A stretch of DNA of 64,000 nt from Rhizobiales bacterium NRL2. GTDB taxonomy: Bacteria; Pseudomonadota; Alphaproteobacteria; Minwuiales; Minwuiaceae. The notes below the pieces were generated by a model. It searched no databases. It was not told where the DNA came from and worked only from the letters and a program-made list of their open reading frames with translations. Made by a program: the position numbers and the translations under genes. Positions 10,883 through 23,035 of the stretch are shown in pieces (the first letter of the stretch is position 1; every line of letters begins with the position of its first letter). The stretch covers positions 2,487,001 through 2,551,000 of the forward strand of contig CP016093.1 in assembly GCA_001664005.1 (NCBI GenBank). The letters run 5' to 3'.

Positions 10883-11297
10883 ACCGGTCGTGCATCTGCT
10901 GAAACTCTGCGTCGGCGTCGAGAGCGTGGAACAACTCGAGGCCTTTCAAAAGGCGCGGCTGGCGCGCGGCGAGACGCTGCGGCACGTCACCCGCAACCGG
11001 CCGCGGCGCGACGCGGAGGTGCTGGCCGGCGGCTCCATCTACTGGATCATCGCGGGCGCCATCCGGGTGCGGCAGCGCATTGTGGGCCTGGAGAGGGTCG
11101 AGACGGAGGTGGGCGTGAAGTGCGGCCTCGTCTTCGATCCGCAACTGATCCGCACGGAGCCATGGGCCCGGCGTCCCCACCAGGGCTGGCGCTATCTGGA
11201 GGCGAAGGACGCGCCGCCCGACCTCGCCGAGGGTTCCGGAGCCGATGACCTGCCGCCCGACCTCAGGGCGAAGCTGCGGGAAATCGGAGTCGTCTAG
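10875..11297 (+). CDS. DUF1489 family protein
   Basis: A 140-residue protein of the DUF1489 family, found mainly in alphaproteobacteria. The typical stretches are HLLKLCVGVESVEQL, LRHVTRNRPRR and GGSIYWIIAGAIRVRQRI. Function is unknown; there is no signal peptide or membrane segment. The ATG at 10875 overlaps the end of the transporter gene. Its 3' end overlaps the 3' end of the convergent dehydrogenase gene by 4 bases. Confidence 0.8.
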   Translation: MAEPVVHLLKLCVGVESVEQLEAFQKARLARGETLRHVTRNRPRRDAEVLAGGSIYWIIAGAIRVRQRIVGLERVETEVGVKCGLVFDPQLIRTEPWARRPHQGWRYLEAKDAPPDLAEGSGADDLPPDLRAKLREIGVV

Positions 11298-12352
11298 GCT
11301 GCCAGAAGGCGTGCCTTTTCGCGGGCTTTCGCGATGACCTCGCGGGCCACGCGGTCGGCCATGCGGTGCGTGGCGACGTCTTCGGCCTCGGCCCGGGCGA
11401 AGAGGTCGGCCAGGGTCTGCCGGATTGTCGCGACATGACGCATCGCGGCCGCCCGGTCGTAGTCGGGGCCTTCATGGGTGATGTTGATGACGCCGCCGGC
11501 GTTGATGACATAGTCGGGCGCGTAGAGCACGCCGCGCGCCGCCAGCATGTCGCCGTGGCGGTCTTCGGCAAGCTGGTTGTTGGCGGAGCCCGCCACGATT
11601 TCCGCCTTCAGTTCCGGGATGCTCCGGTCGTTGATGGTGGCGCCCAGCGCACAGGGTGCGAAGACATCCGCTTCGACGGCATGGATGCGGTCGGCGGCGA
11701 CGGCCTCGGCGCCGAATGCCTTCGTGGCGCGTTCGCAGACCCCGTCGCGGATGTCGGCGACGAGCAGCTTCGCGCCCGCCTCGTGCAGCTGACGGCAGAG
11801 ATCCCAGCCGACATGGCCGAGGCCCTGCACCGCGACCCGAACGCCGGCGAGGTCGTCATCGCCGCGGCGATGCTGGAGGGCGGCGCGGATGCCGACGAAG
11901 ACGCCATGGGCCGTGGCCGGGGAGGGATCGCCCGACAGGCCGGCAAGGCCCGCGACATGGCGCGTGCTCTCGCGGACATGGGCCATGTCGTCCGGTGACG
12001 TGCCCACGTCCTCGGCGATGATGTAGCTGCCCCCCAGCTTCTCGACGAAACGGCCCAGAGCCCGGAACAGTTGGGGCGAACGCAGCTTTGCCGGATCGCC
12101 GATGATCACCGACTTGCCGCCGCCGCGGCCGGTGCCCGCCAGGGCCGCCTTGTAGGTCATGCCGCGGGAAAGGCGCAGAACGTCCGCCACGGCCTCGTCT
12201 TCGCTGGCGTAGGGCCAGAAACGGCAACCGCCCAGGCCCGCACCGAGCGTGGTGTCGTGGACCGCGATGATCGCGTTCAGTCCCGTTTCCGCATCCCGGC
12301 AGAAGACCACTTCCTCATGGTCGTCGAAGTGTTCCGAACCGAAAACAGACAT
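11294..12352 (-). CDS. Leucine/phenylalanine-type amino acid dehydrogenase
   Basis: A 352-residue Glu/Leu/Phe/Val dehydrogenase. The residues corresponding to the catalytic lysines of leucine dehydrogenase are K68 in GMTYKAAL and K80 in RGGGKSV. The Rossmann motif GLGHVG is in the C-terminal half. It would oxidatively deaminate a branched-chain or aromatic amino acid with NAD. The start at 12352 gives the family N-terminus. A 228-bp spacer upstream should contain its promoter, though no clear -35/-10 pair was identified. Specificity between Leu, Val and Phe is uncertain. Confidence 0.85.
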   Translation of the reverse strand: MSVFGSEHFDDHEEVVFCRDAETGLNAIIAVHDTTLGAGLGGCRFWPYASEDEAVADVLRLSRGMTYKAALAGTGRGGGKSVIIGDPAKLRSPQLFRALGRFVEKLGGSYIIAEDVGTSPDDMAHVRESTRHVAGLAGLSGDPSPATAHGVFVGIRAALQHRRGDDDLAGVRVAVQGLGHVGWDLCRQLHEAGAKLLVADIRDGVCERATKAFGAEAVAADRIHAVEADVFAPCALGATINDRSIPELKAEIVAGSANNQLAEDRHGDMLAARGVLYAPDYVINAGGVINITHEGPDYDRAAAMRHVATIRQTLADLFARAEAEDVATHRMADRVAREVIAKAREKARLLAA

Positions 12353-12580
12353 GGTGACCTCGCGTAAGCTCGCTGGTTTCTGGTTCCCGAATTCAGCACA
12401 ACAGGGTTAATTTTCAACTCACGCGACGGAGAGTCCCAAACAAAGCACGAATGCTTTCGCGTCCGGCGCCGAATGGACCCGGCGGTTACTTGCAGGGGTC
12501 GCCGCGCGAAATCTTGTTGCGCGGATGTTGCGCTGCGGCATGCGGGATTCCGCCGGTTTCGTCACGCGTGGACGGTTCGA

Positions 12581-13441
12581 TTACACGCCGGAAGAACCTT
12601 CGAGCGTCCGCAGCAGCCACCGGTTCGCCGTTTCGGACGCTTCGTAGAACAGCCAGTGCCCGGCGCCCGGCACGACCTGGAAATCCATGTCCGGGTCGAA
12701 ACGGCGCAGCGCCGCCACCTGTCCGGCGAGGCGTTCCGGATCGGAGAAGGCGTCCGCGCCGCCCCAGATACCCGACAGGCGCGCCCGGACCCGGGGCAGG
12801 GCGTCCAGCAGCGCCGTCGTTTCGGGAATCCTGCCGCAGCGGACGCGGGCGGCGGCGATGTTCTCACGCTGGATGCGGACGGCCAGATCGTCGACGCACG
12901 CGGGGTCGGCGATCATCAGCCGGCCCAGATTGTGGCGGTGGACGGCGTCGATCTCGGCTTCCGACATGCCTTCACGCACGCCCTTCAGATCGACACCGGG
13001 CGACGGCCCGCTCCGCATGCCGAAACCACCCGGTCCGCTGAGTAGCAGACGGCCGACACGGGAGCCCAGCATTGCCGCCAGATGTCCGGCGACGATGCCG
13101 CCATAGGAGAAGCCGACGATATCCAGTTCGGCGTCCGGCCCGAGCAGTTCGTCGACGCCCGCCGCCAGCGGCGCCGCCAACCGGTCCGGCAGGTGCGGTT
13201 CGGGCGGCGTGTCCGAGCGTCCGTAGCCCGGCATGTCGGCGGCCAGCACGCGGAACCGTGCCGAAAGGGCGTCGATGTTGCGGACGAAATGCGTCCACGA
13301 TCCGAAATCGCCGTGCAGCAGGACCACGGGACGGCCCTCGCCGAAGCACCGCCAGGCCGTCCGCAGTCCCTGCCATTCGGTTTCCCGGTAGTCGGCCGCG
13401 GCCGCCAGCCGCTCGACCGAATTCATTGCCGTCTCGTCCAT
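12581..13441 (-). CDS. Alpha/beta hydrolase
   Basis: A 286-residue alpha/beta hydrolase. The oxyanion motif is VVLLHGDFGSW, the nucleophile elbow is VGFSYGG, the acid is probably the aspartate in WGGADAFSDP, and the histidine is in VPGAGHWLFY. It resembles MhpC and epoxide-hydrolase-like lipase folds, but no substrate is implied. A second in-frame ATG (codon 6, MNSVERL) is also possible. The 228 bases between its stop and the dehydrogenase start contain no gene. The neighbouring DUF3179 gene is divergent, and both probably have promoters in the 13442-13597 spacer. Confidence 0.78.
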   Translation of the reverse strand: MDETAMNSVERLAAAADYRETEWQGLRTAWRCFGEGRPVVLLHGDFGSWTHFVRNIDALSARFRVLAADMPGYGRSDTPPEPHLPDRLAAPLAAGVDELLGPDAELDIVGFSYGGIVAGHLAAMLGSRVGRLLLSGPGGFGMRSGPSPGVDLKGVREGMSEAEIDAVHRHNLGRLMIADPACVDDLAVRIQRENIAAARVRCGRIPETTALLDALPRVRARLSGIWGGADAFSDPERLAGQVAALRRFDPDMDFQVVPGAGHWLFYEASETANRWLLRTLEGSSGV

Positions 13442-13597
13442 TCTTCTCCTCCCCAGGAAAGCTCTCGAGTCCTAGGCCAACGGGCGCCGGTCCGCCAATC
13501 CGATTCCTGAGCCGGTCACGGAAACCGTCACGGCCTTGTGTGTCGCCGGTGTTCCGCGCCCCTCGCTAGCATCGCCCGACGCACAGGGGAGGCACGC

Positions 13598-14578
13598 ATG
13601 CGCTGGTTCATCGCCGTCCTGCTGGTGGCCGGGTCGTTCGCCCAGGCGGCGGCCCAGACAGACGAGCAGTACATACGCCACTGGCAGTCCGAATGGCCCG
13701 ACACCGACTTCTCGAAACGGTCGGTCGATTTCGACGAGATCAAGTCGGGCGGCCCCCCGAAGGACGGCATTCCACCGATCGACGAACCGGAATTCCGTCC
13801 GGTCGGCGAGATCGAGGGGCTGGAGGACGCGCAGCCTGTGATGGGCCTGATCGTCGACGGCGAGGCGAAAGCCTATCCGCTCTCGGTCCTGATGTGGCAC
13901 GAGATCGTCAATGACGAGATTGCCGGCGTCCCCGTCGCCGTCACCTTCTGCCCGCTGTGCAACGCCGCCATCGTCTTCGACCGGCGACTGGGCGGGCGTG
14001 TGCTGGATTTCGGCACCACGGGCAAGCTGCGCAACTCCGACCTGGTGATGTGGGACCGCCAGACCGAAAGCTGGTGGCAGCAGTTCGTGGGGGAGGCGAT
14101 CGTCGGCGAACTGACCGGCGCGCGGCTGGAGGTCATTCCCTCGCGGGTCGAATCCTTCGCGCGCTTCCGCGAACGCGCGCCGGACGGCCAGGTCCTGGTG
14201 CCCGGCGGCCGTTATCGCCGGAACTACGGCCAGAACCCTTATGTCGGTTACGACACGCTGGGCCAGCCTTACTTCTGGCAGGGCGAGATGCCCGACGGCG
14301 TGCCGCCGCTCATGCGGGTCGTGTCCCTGGGAGAGCGCGGGGCCTGGACGCTGGAACTGGTGCGGACGAGGGGCGAGGTGCGGCTGGACGACGGCACCGT
14401 CATCCGCTGGACGCCGGGGCAGTTCTCCGCCCTCGACGCCAATGTCATCGCCGAAAGCCGCGACGTGGGCAATGTGACGGTCACCCGGGACGGCGCCGAC
14501 GTCGCCCATGGCGTCGATTTCGCGTTCGCCTATCACGCCTTTTATCCGGACGCGCCGATCCGTCATCTGGCGGATTGA
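13598..14578 (+). CDS. DUF3179 domain-containing secreted protein
   Basis: A 326-residue protein with a signal peptide (MRWFIAVLLVAGSFAQAAAQ, cleavage after about residue 20). The DUF3179 core has the diagnostic LMWHEIVND and TFCPLCNAAIVFDRR stretches, including two conserved cysteines. It is exported, and its role is unknown. The ATG at 13598 was chosen because it begins the signal peptide and follows GGGGAGG; an upstream in-frame start has no such support. mipZ begins 54 bases downstream. Confidence 0.82.
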   Translation: MRWFIAVLLVAGSFAQAAAQTDEQYIRHWQSEWPDTDFSKRSVDFDEIKSGGPPKDGIPPIDEPEFRPVGEIEGLEDAQPVMGLIVDGEAKAYPLSVLMWHEIVNDEIAGVPVAVTFCPLCNAAIVFDRRLGGRVLDFGTTGKLRNSDLVMWDRQTESWWQQFVGEAIVGELTGARLEVIPSRVESFARFRERAPDGQVLVPGGRYRRNYGQNPYVGYDTLGQPYFWQGEMPDGVPPLMRVVSLGERGAWTLELVRTRGEVRLDDGTVIRWTPGQFSALDANVIAESRDVGNVTVTRDGADVAHGVDFAFAYHAFYPDAPIRHLAD

Positions 14579-14632
14579 AGCCCGGACGCATAGAAGGAGG
14601 GGGTGTCGTTTCTGGAGGGATTCGCGTCACCC

Positions 14633-15445
14633 ATGTCCGCGTCCGCACATGCCATCGTCGTCGGCAACGAGAAGGGCGGTACTGGCAAGTCCACCACCGC
14701 CATGCACATCATCGTCTCCCTGCTGAAGGCCGGCCACACCGTCGGCGCGATCGATCTCGACGCGCGGCAGGGTACGCTCAGCCGCTATTTCGCCAACCGC
14801 CGGGGCACGGCCGCGCGGCTCGCGCTCGACCTGGAAATGCCGCGCTTCGAGGTCGTGGAGAGCACGGATGATGGCGCGGCCGACCGGGAGCGGCTGCTCG
14901 GCGTGCTGGGCGAACTGGCCCCGGCCAGCGATTACGTGGTCATCGACTGTCCCGGCCATGACACGCCGCTCAGCCGCCTGGCCCACAATTTCGCCGACAC
15001 GCTGGTCACGCCGCTGAACGACAGTTTCGTCGACCTCGACAACCTGGCCGATGTCGACCCGCAGAGCTTCGAGATCCGCCGTCCAAGCCGCTACGCCGAG
15101 ACGGTCTGGGAGGAGCGCAAGCGCCGCATGCTGCGCGACCGCGGCTCCGTCGACTGGGTGGTGCTGCGCAACCGGCTGAGCCAGCTCGACGCCCGCAACA
15201 AGCGCCGTGTCGGCGACGTGCTCGACCGCCTGGCCAGCCGCGTCGGCTATCGCGTCGCGCCCGGCCTGTCGGAGCGGGTGATCTACCGGGAACTCTTCCT
15301 GGACGGACTCACCCTGCTGGACGTCATGGAAAGCGATTCCGGCGTCGACGTGACCATGTCGCACGTCGCGGCCAGACAGGAGTTGCGGGCGCTGATGGAC
15401 GCCCTGCAGCTTCCCGGCGGGACACGCGCTGAGGACGCCGCCTGA
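14633..15445 (+). CDS. mipZ: Division-site positioning ATPase MipZ
   Basis: A ParA/MinD-family ATPase of 270 residues. The deviant Walker A motif is GNEKGGTGKS at residues 11-20, followed by AIDLDARQGTLSRYF and VVIDCPGHDT. The segments DWVVLRNRLS, PGLSERVIYRELF and ARQELRALM match MipZ of Caulobacter closely. MipZ forms a gradient from ParB at the poles and keeps FtsZ rings at mid-cell. The ATG at 14633 gives the family N-terminus; an in-frame GTG at 14603 lies only 2 bases after a strong AAGGAGG and is less likely. The protein indicates an alphaproteobacterial host. Confidence 0.92.
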   Translation: MSASAHAIVVGNEKGGTGKSTTAMHIIVSLLKAGHTVGAIDLDARQGTLSRYFANRRGTAARLALDLEMPRFEVVESTDDGAADRERLLGVLGELAPASDYVVIDCPGHDTPLSRLAHNFADTLVTPLNDSFVDLDNLADVDPQSFEIRRPSRYAETVWEERKRRMLRDRGSVDWVVLRNRLSQLDARNKRRVGDVLDRLASRVGYRVAPGLSERVIYRELFLDGLTLLDVMESDSGVDVTMSHVAARQELRALMDALQLPGGTRAEDAA

Positions 15446-15470
15446 AAGCGGCATTTTTGCCCCGCACGGC

Positions 15471-15499
15471 TTGCCCCGCGCGCTCATTCGGGCTATGAA
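15471..15499 (+). promoter_or_regulatory. Candidate housekeeping promoter upstream of gyrA
   Basis: TTGCCC at 15471-15476 and TATGAA at 15494-15499 are separated by 17 bases in the 172-bp spacer between mipZ and gyrA. This leaves a 5' leader of about 110 bases. It is the best sigma-70 type match seen in the spacer, by eye only. Confidence 0.4.
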
Positions 15500-15617
15500 A
15501 AGAAAGTATCTATCTAACTGATTCCCTGACGTTTCGTGATGGTCGCGATGACGTTGCGGCAGGCGCCGGAAAGGCGTCTCCCGCGCATGATCCGGACAGG
15601 GACGGAGACGCATCCAA

Positions 15618-18374
<2,757 letters not shown>

Positions 18375-18406
18375 TCGCCGGCGCTCTTGGGGAGGGGCAA
18401 ACCAGC

Positions 18407-18901
18407 ATGAACCGTGAAATCGTCGGGCTCTATCCCGGCACATTCGATCCGATACACCTCGGCCATTTCGACATCATCCGGCGCGCTGCGCGGCTGATGG
18501 ACCGGCTGGTGATCGGCGTCGCCATCAACGCCGGCAAGGGGCCGCTCTTCACGCTGGAGGAGCGCGTCGAGATGGTGGAGCAGGAGGTCGCCGGTTTCGA
18601 GGGCCAGGTCGAGGTGCGGCCCTTCGAGGGGCTGCTGATGCATTTCGCCGAGGAGGTTGGCGCCCGCGCCATCATCCGCGGCCTGCGCGCCGTTTCGGAC
18701 TTCGAGTACGAGATGCAGATGGTCGGCATGAACCTGCGGCTGAACGCCGACATCGAGACGGTCTTTCTGATGGCCTCCGACAGCCACCAGTTCATCGCCT
18801 CCAAGCTGATCAAGGAGATCGGCACGCTGGGCGGCGACGTGAAGCCGTTCCTCTCGCCCGCCGTGGCCAAACGGCTCTCGAACAAGATCGAAAGCCGCTA
18901 G
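18407..18901 (+). CDS. coaD: Pantetheine-phosphate adenylyltransferase
   Basis: A 164-residue nucleotidyltransferase. The N-terminal YPGTFDPIHLGHFDI carries the TxxH/HxGH-like signature, and RGLRAVSDFEYEMQM and IASKLIKEI complete the CoaD pattern. It makes dephospho-CoA from 4'-phosphopantetheine and ATP. The ATG is preceded by GGGGAGGGG. It sits in the order gyrA-coaD-queA-tgt, typical of several alphaproteobacterial groups. Confidence 0.96.
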   Translation: MNREIVGLYPGTFDPIHLGHFDIIRRAARLMDRLVIGVAINAGKGPLFTLEERVEMVEQEVAGFEGQVEVRPFEGLLMHFAEEVGARAIIRGLRAVSDFEYEMQMVGMNLRLNADIETVFLMASDSHQFIASKLIKEIGTLGGDVKPFLSPAVAKRLSNKIESR

Positions 18902-18922
18902 AGGAGGCGGGACGGGAAGCAT

Positions 18923-19960
18923 TTGAAAGTCGACCTCTTCGATTTCGATCTCCCGTCCGATCGCATCGCCCTGCGCCCCGCCGAACCGCGCGAGAGCGCG
19001 CGCCTGCTGGAGGTGCGCGCGGCGGGTCTCGGGCATTTCCGCATCGCCGATCTGCCCGGTCTGCTGCGCCCGGGCGACATGCTGGTGGTCAACGACACAC
19101 GCGTGATTCCGGCGCGGCTGAAGGGCCGCCGCGGCGAAGCGAATGTCCAGGCGACGCTGCACATGCGGATCGACGGGTGCACCTGGGCCGCCTTCGCCCG
19201 CCCGGCGAAGCGATTCAGGCCCGGCGACCGGATCGATTTCGGCGGCGCCCTGTCCGCCGAGGTGGTGGAGAGACGCGACGGCGGGGAGGTGGTGCTGCGC
19301 TTCGACCGGGCCGACGACGCCCTTCTTCAGGCGCTGCACGCCGCCGGTGAGATGCCGCTGCCGCCCTATATCGCCTCGAAGCGGCCGGTCGATGCCCGCG
19401 ATCTTTCCGATTACCAGACCGTCATGGCCGACAGGCCGGGCGCCGTCGCCGCGCCGACCGCCGGGCTGCACCTGACAGAGGCCCTGTTCACGGAACTGGC
19501 CGCGCGGGACATTGCCGTCCACCGGCTGACCCTGCATGTCGGCGCGGGCACATTCCTGCCGGTGAAGGCCGACGACACCGCCGATCACCGCATGCACGCG
19601 GAGGTCGGTGAGATCGCCGACAGTACCGCCGAGGCGCTGAACCGGGGCCGCGCGGAGGGCGGGCGCATCGTGGCCGTCGGCACGACGTCGCTCCGGCTGC
19701 TGGAGAGCGCGGTCGATGCGGCGGGCGACATACGGGCCTTTTCAGGGGCGACGGACATCTTTATCACCCCCGGGCACCGATTCCGGACCGCCGACATGCT
19801 GCTGACCAATTTCCACCTGCCGCGTTCCACGCTCTTCATGCTGGTTTCGGCCTTTTCCGGCCTCGAACGCATGAAGGCGGCCTATGCCGAAGCGATCGGG
19901 CGCGACTACCGCTTCTACTCATACGGCGACGCCTGCCTGCTGCACCGGGTCGAGCCGTGA
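18923..19960 (+). CDS. queA: S-adenosylmethionine:tRNA ribosyltransferase-isomerase
   Basis: A 345-residue QueA. Recognisable parts are [61 protein letters not shown] and [19 protein letters not shown]. It adds the cyclopentenediol precursor ribose from SAM to 7-aminomethyl-7-deazaguanine in tRNA, forming epoxyqueuosine. The start is TTG at 18923, with GGGACGGGAAG upstream; no ATG fits. The stop overlaps the GTG start of tgt by 4 bases, coupling two steps of queuosine synthesis. Confidence 0.96.
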   Translation: MKVDLFDFDLPSDRIALRPAEPRESARLLEVRAAGLGHFRIADLPGLLRPGDMLVVNDTRVIPARLKGRRGEANVQATLHMRIDGCTWAAFARPAKRFRPGDRIDFGGALSAEVVERRDGGEVVLRFDRADDALLQALHAAGEMPLPPYIASKRPVDARDLSDYQTVMADRPGAVAAPTAGLHLTEALFTELAARDIAVHRLTLHVGAGTFLPVKADDTADHRMHAEVGEIADSTAEALNRGRAEGGRIVAVGTTSLRLLESAVDAAGDIRAFSGATDIFITPGHRFRTADMLLTNFHLPRSTLFMLVSAFSGLERMKAAYAEAIGRDYRFYSYGDACLLHRVEP

Positions 19961-21084
19961 GCGCCTTCGGATTCCGGCTGGAGGCGCAGGACGGCCGGGC
20001 CCGGGCGGGCCGGCTGGAGACGGCCCATGGCCCTATCGAGACGCCGGTCTTCATGCCGGTCGGCACGGCGGGGACGGTCAAGGCGATGCTGCCCGAATCG
20101 GTGAAGGCGACCCGCGCCTCCATCATCCTGGGCAACACCTACCACCTGATGCTCCGGCCGGGCGCGGAGCGGGTCGCCGCGCTGGGCGGGCTGCACCGCT
20201 TCATGAACTGGCCGGGACCGATCCTGACCGACTCCGGCGGCTTCCAGGTCATGTCGCTGGCGGGGCTGCGCAAGCTGGACGAAGACGGCGTCACCTTCGC
20301 CAGCCATATCGACGGCGCGAAGGTCCGCCTCACGCCGGAGGGCTCGACGGAAATCCAGGATCTCCTGGACGCCACGATCACCATGGCCTTCGACGAGTGC
20401 ACGGAGTACCCGGCAACCCACGAGGCGGCCGCCCGGTCCATGCGCCTGTCCATGCGCTGGGCCGAGCGCTGCCGCACGGCCTTCCGCCGCCGCGAGGGTT
20501 ACGGGCAATTCGGTATCGTCCAGGGCGGCACCTTCGAAGACCTGCGCCGGGAATCGGTCGAGGCGCTCACCCGGATTGGCTTCGAGGGTTACGCCATCGG
20601 CGGCCTGGCGGTGGGCGAGGGGCAGGCGGAGATGTTCCGCGTGCTGGACGGTACCGCGCCGGCGCTGCCCGCCGACCGGCCGCGCTATCTCATGGGCGTC
20701 GGCAAGCCCGACGACCTGGTCGGCGGGGTCGAACGGGGCGTCGACATGTTCGATTGCGTCGCGCCGACGCGCTCGGGCCGGAACGGACAGGCCTTCACCC
20801 GCCGCGGCACGGTCAACATCCGCAACAGCCGCCATCGCGACGATCCGCGCCCGCTCGACGAGACCTGCGGCTGTCCCGCCTGCCGCGACTACAGCCGCGC
20901 CTATCTGCATCACCTGGTGAAGGCGAAGGAGATCCTCGCCGCCATGCTGCTGACCTGGCACAACCTGCATTTCTATCAGGAACTGATGCGTGGAATGAGG
21001 ACGGCGATCCTCGCCGGCGCGTTCGCGGATTTCGCCGCCGCGTTCCGCCGCGAACTGGCGCAAGGCGACATCGCGCCGCTCTGA
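19957..21084 (+). CDS. tgt: Queuine tRNA-ribosyltransferase (TGT)
   Basis: A 375-residue TIM-barrel transglycosylase. The catalytic region [12 protein letters not shown], the FDECTEYPA stretch, GGLAVGE and the zinc site [17 protein letters not shown] are present. It swaps guanine for preQ1 at the wobble position of GUN-anticodon tRNAs. The start GTG at 19957 overlaps the queA stop. It is the last protein-coding gene before the tRNA-Lys gene that hosts the island. Confidence 0.96.
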   Translation: MSAFGFRLEAQDGRARAGRLETAHGPIETPVFMPVGTAGTVKAMLPESVKATRASIILGNTYHLMLRPGAERVAALGGLHRFMNWPGPILTDSGGFQVMSLAGLRKLDEDGVTFASHIDGAKVRLTPEGSTEIQDLLDATITMAFDECTEYPATHEAAARSMRLSMRWAERCRTAFRRREGYGQFGIVQGGTFEDLRRESVEALTRIGFEGYAIGGLAVGEGQAEMFRVLDGTAPALPADRPRYLMGVGKPDDLVGGVERGVDMFDCVAPTRSGRNGQAFTRRGTVNIRNSRHRDDPRPLDETCGCPACRDYSRAYLHHLVKAKEILAAMLLTWHNLHFYQELMRGMRTAILAGAFADFAAAFRRELAQGDIAPL

Positions 21085-21097
21085 CCGCGGCCGCGTC

Positions 21098-21126
21098 TTG
21101 ACCGCCGGCGGACCGCGGCCTAGGTT
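21098..21126 (+). promoter_or_regulatory. Promoter of the tRNA-Lys gene
   Basis: TTGACC at 21098-21103 and TAGGTT at 21121-21126 are 17 bases apart. Transcription would begin about 29 bases before the mature tRNA 5' end, a normal leader length. This is one of the best sigma-70 type matches in the window, and it explains how the tRNA stays expressed with the island downstream. Confidence 0.6.
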
Positions 21127-21161
21127 CCGCGCCGCTGTCCGGCGCGCCGCACAGCCACGGT

Positions 21162-21237
21162 GGGCCCGTAGCTCAGTTGGTAGAGCAGCTGACTTTTAAT
21201 CAGCGGGTCACAGGTTCGAATCCTGTCGGGCTCACCA
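21162..21237 (+). tRNA. tRNA-Lys (anticodon UUU)
   Basis: A 76-base tRNA with encoded CCA. The acceptor stem pairs GGGCCCG with CGGGCTC. The D arm, the anticodon loop CTTTTAA with TTT at the anticodon, and the T arm around GGTTCGAATCC are all regular. The 3' portion from base 21192 is repeated exactly at 59899, so this gene is the attachment site of the island. The tRNA stays intact because the repeat rebuilds its 3' half. Confidence 0.97.
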
Positions 21238-21239
21238 TT
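21192..21239 (+). repeat. attL: 48-bp direct repeat inside tRNA-Lys
   Basis: The sequence runs from ACTTTTAATC (anticodon loop onward) to the CCA end plus TT. It is identical over 48 bases to 59899-59946. The bases before (G versus A) and after (T versus A) differ, so these are the exact limits of identity. Confidence 0.93.
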
Positions 21240-21747
21240 TATCTTATTAAATTCAATATTTTATACGAACGACTGCCAAGCTAATCATCCACAAATTTCG
21301 CTGTTGTAATGACTTTGTAATGAGCGTGCGAGAACCTCACTGCCAGGGCGCGCGGCGGCTCATGCGCTGACGCCAACGCGCTCGAACACCGCTTGAGCGA
21401 TTCGGTTCAAGATCAGGGTCGTTGCTGGCCTTCGACAACGGCGCTCTCGGAGAACATGAGCGATATGGGTTCAGGGGGCTTACCGGAGGCCGTGGTTCCG
21501 GGGGCTCCGGGTCACCGGCGTTGGGCCACCTGGGCTGACGACATCACAACAACTTCCTGCACATCATCGCCCGACACCGCGTCCATTATTTGGCGTTGAT
21601 ATTCAGCCCGCGCGGTACTTTGCTTGCCCGGTTCGGCAGCGAGTTCGCCGGGGATGTATGGGTGTTCACGAGCTCATGCCAATACGCTCAGACGTTCCGG
21701 CCGGCGCCAGCGTCTTCAATCAGCGCCGAGTTCTTTTGCCGGTGATG
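21240..21747. other. Left-end spacer of the island without a recognisable gene
   Basis: The first 70 bases are AT-rich, unlike the surroundings, and then composition becomes GC-rich. Only short open frames occur (for example 68 codons at 21393-21599) and none looks like a protein. The stretch contains the paired TTGTAATGA repeat at 21304-21323. The rest shows nothing identifiable and may be decayed phage or island DNA. Confidence 0.6.
21304..21323 (+). repeat. Left copy of the paired TTGTAATGA repeat
   Basis: TTGTAATGAC, one base, then TTGTAATGA. The same pair with identical 11-base spacing lies at 59761-59780 next to the other island end, in the same orientation. Candidate integrase arm-type sites, or alternatively the remnant of the start of a second integrase gene, since the reverse strand can be read SLQ as in the present integrase. 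Confidence 0.5.
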
Positions 21748-22233
21748 TCACCCCTGGCTGACGATTGCAGCGATTTCATCAGCCATCTTTTCCACGTCTA
21801 GCTCACCCAGGCATTGGTCCATGCCCTTGGTTAATTTGGCGCGAATGACCTTGTGGTCCTTCTCGCCTGCCACCAGCGGGGCCAGACGCAGGGGGAAGGT
21901 GTAAAGCTGGGTGCGAAGGCGGGCCACATAATCCACCATGACCCCGTCCACAACCTCCATGGGTATCAGCCTCCCAGCCATTTCCGCCAGGCGAAGTTCA
22001 GCCATTTCCGCATCCGCCTTCGCCTTGCGTTCCTTGCTGCTGTCCAAGGGCACCAGCCTTCCTTGGGCCGCATCCCGTAGGTGGTTGATGTAAGTGACCC
22101 GGACTTCATCCAGGTCATAGTCCTTGGCCTTGCCCTTGCCCTCCCCCTTGGGGAGCACTCCCTCGGCCTGAAGCTGGCGAAATCGCCCTATGGAAAGATT
22201 CAGGTGTTCCGCCATTTCCCGGCTGGTCGCCAT
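21748..22233 (-). CDS. Phage terminase small subunit, Nu1-like
   Basis: A 161-residue protein. The N-terminal MATSREMAEHLNLSIGRFRQLQAEGVLPK is a winged helix-turn-helix like that of lambda gpNu1, and the following KADAEMAELRLAEMAGRLIPMEVVD region is the charged helical part of Nu1-like proteins. Such proteins recognise the packaging site and load the large subunit. No large subunit, portal or capsid gene follows; the gene ends near the island edge. It is therefore an orphan from a prophage or a phage satellite. Codon usage is a little less GC-rich than the chromosome. Confidence 0.72.
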   Translation of the reverse strand: MATSREMAEHLNLSIGRFRQLQAEGVLPKGEGKGKAKDYDLDEVRVTYINHLRDAAQGRLVPLDSSKERKAKADAEMAELRLAEMAGRLIPMEVVDGVMVDYVARLRTQLYTFPLRLAPLVAGEKDHKVIRAKLTKGMDQCLGELDVEKMADEIAAIVSQG

Positions 22234-22361
22234 GTCTCACCGGCTCCAGAAGTATATTAGGGGGGTATGTCGGAAACCTTCAAAAGTAGACGCTGTCCGG
22301 GGTCGCGCGTTACCCGCAAAGGATTGATCCTGAAAGGACCCGAAGACGGGGGGCCACCCCG

Positions 22362-22988
22362 TCACCGTCTGGTCCTCATAGCCTGCCGCCATCGCTTCAC
22401 GAAATGTCGCGCGAAGTCCCGCCGCAGGGTGATGATCGCATCTTCCTCGGGCCTCCACCGCTTGGGGATGTGGGCTGTGTTCTCCAGCACATAGAGCACC
22501 TGGAGGGGGTACCGGCCCCGGCCTTTCCGCCGAAGGATCATCAACTGTCCGCTGTTGGCATCCTTGGCCACAAAGGTCCGCTTCCTTCCCAACTGGGTGC
22601 GGGGGCGCAAAGCCTTGGGGACACCACGCCTTCCGCGCTTGCCCTCCACAAAGGTGGAAGGAATAGCCAGGTTCCTGCCCCTGGCCTTCCGTGTTCCACC
22701 TGTGGCCTGGTCTGAAATTGCGCGAGACTTCAGGCGGTCATAGATGACGGCGGTGAGGGTAGACTTGTTCGCCTTATCCACCCGCATGGCCACACCCAGG
22801 AACCGCTTGTTGCGTACCACCACGGCACGGGGCCAGGACTTGTTCACCATCCTGTGCCGTACTCCGAATGCCGTATCATTCAGCGCACCAGCCGCCGCGA
22901 ATGGGACCTGGTCACCATAGGCCCCGATCCGCCGCTGAAGCCGTCGCAAGTCACTGGATACGTTGACTGTAAATCCGCCTCTAGCCAT
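22362..22988 (-). CDS. Phage minor tail protein Z-like protein
   Basis: A 208-residue basic protein. The pattern AAAGALNDTAFGVRHRMV, then WPRAVVVRNKRFLGVAMRVDKANKSTLTAVIYDR, resembles minor tail protein Z (GPZ)/tail completion proteins of lambda-like phages. These complete the tail tube tip before head joining. The assignment rests on pattern only and is moderate. It is 128 bases upstream of the terminase-like gene on the same strand, an unusual order for an intact phage, which suggests deletion of the genes between. Confidence 0.5.
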   Translation of the reverse strand: MARGGFTVNVSSDLRRLQRRIGAYGDQVPFAAAGALNDTAFGVRHRMVNKSWPRAVVVRNKRFLGVAMRVDKANKSTLTAVIYDRLKSRAISDQATGGTRKARGRNLAIPSTFVEGKRGRRGVPKALRPRTQLGRKRTFVAKDANSGQLMILRRKGRGRYPLQVLYVLENTAHIPKRWRPEEDAIITLRRDFARHFVKRWRQAMRTRR

Positions 22989-23035
22989 GCGCTGAAGATG
23001 GCCGGATTTGCCCTGATTGCCAACACTTCATGGCC

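Noticed and set aside
21393-21599. Small gene in the left-end spacer
   Set aside because: The 68-codon frame has a composition without protein features, no ribosome site and no neighbours that would support it.
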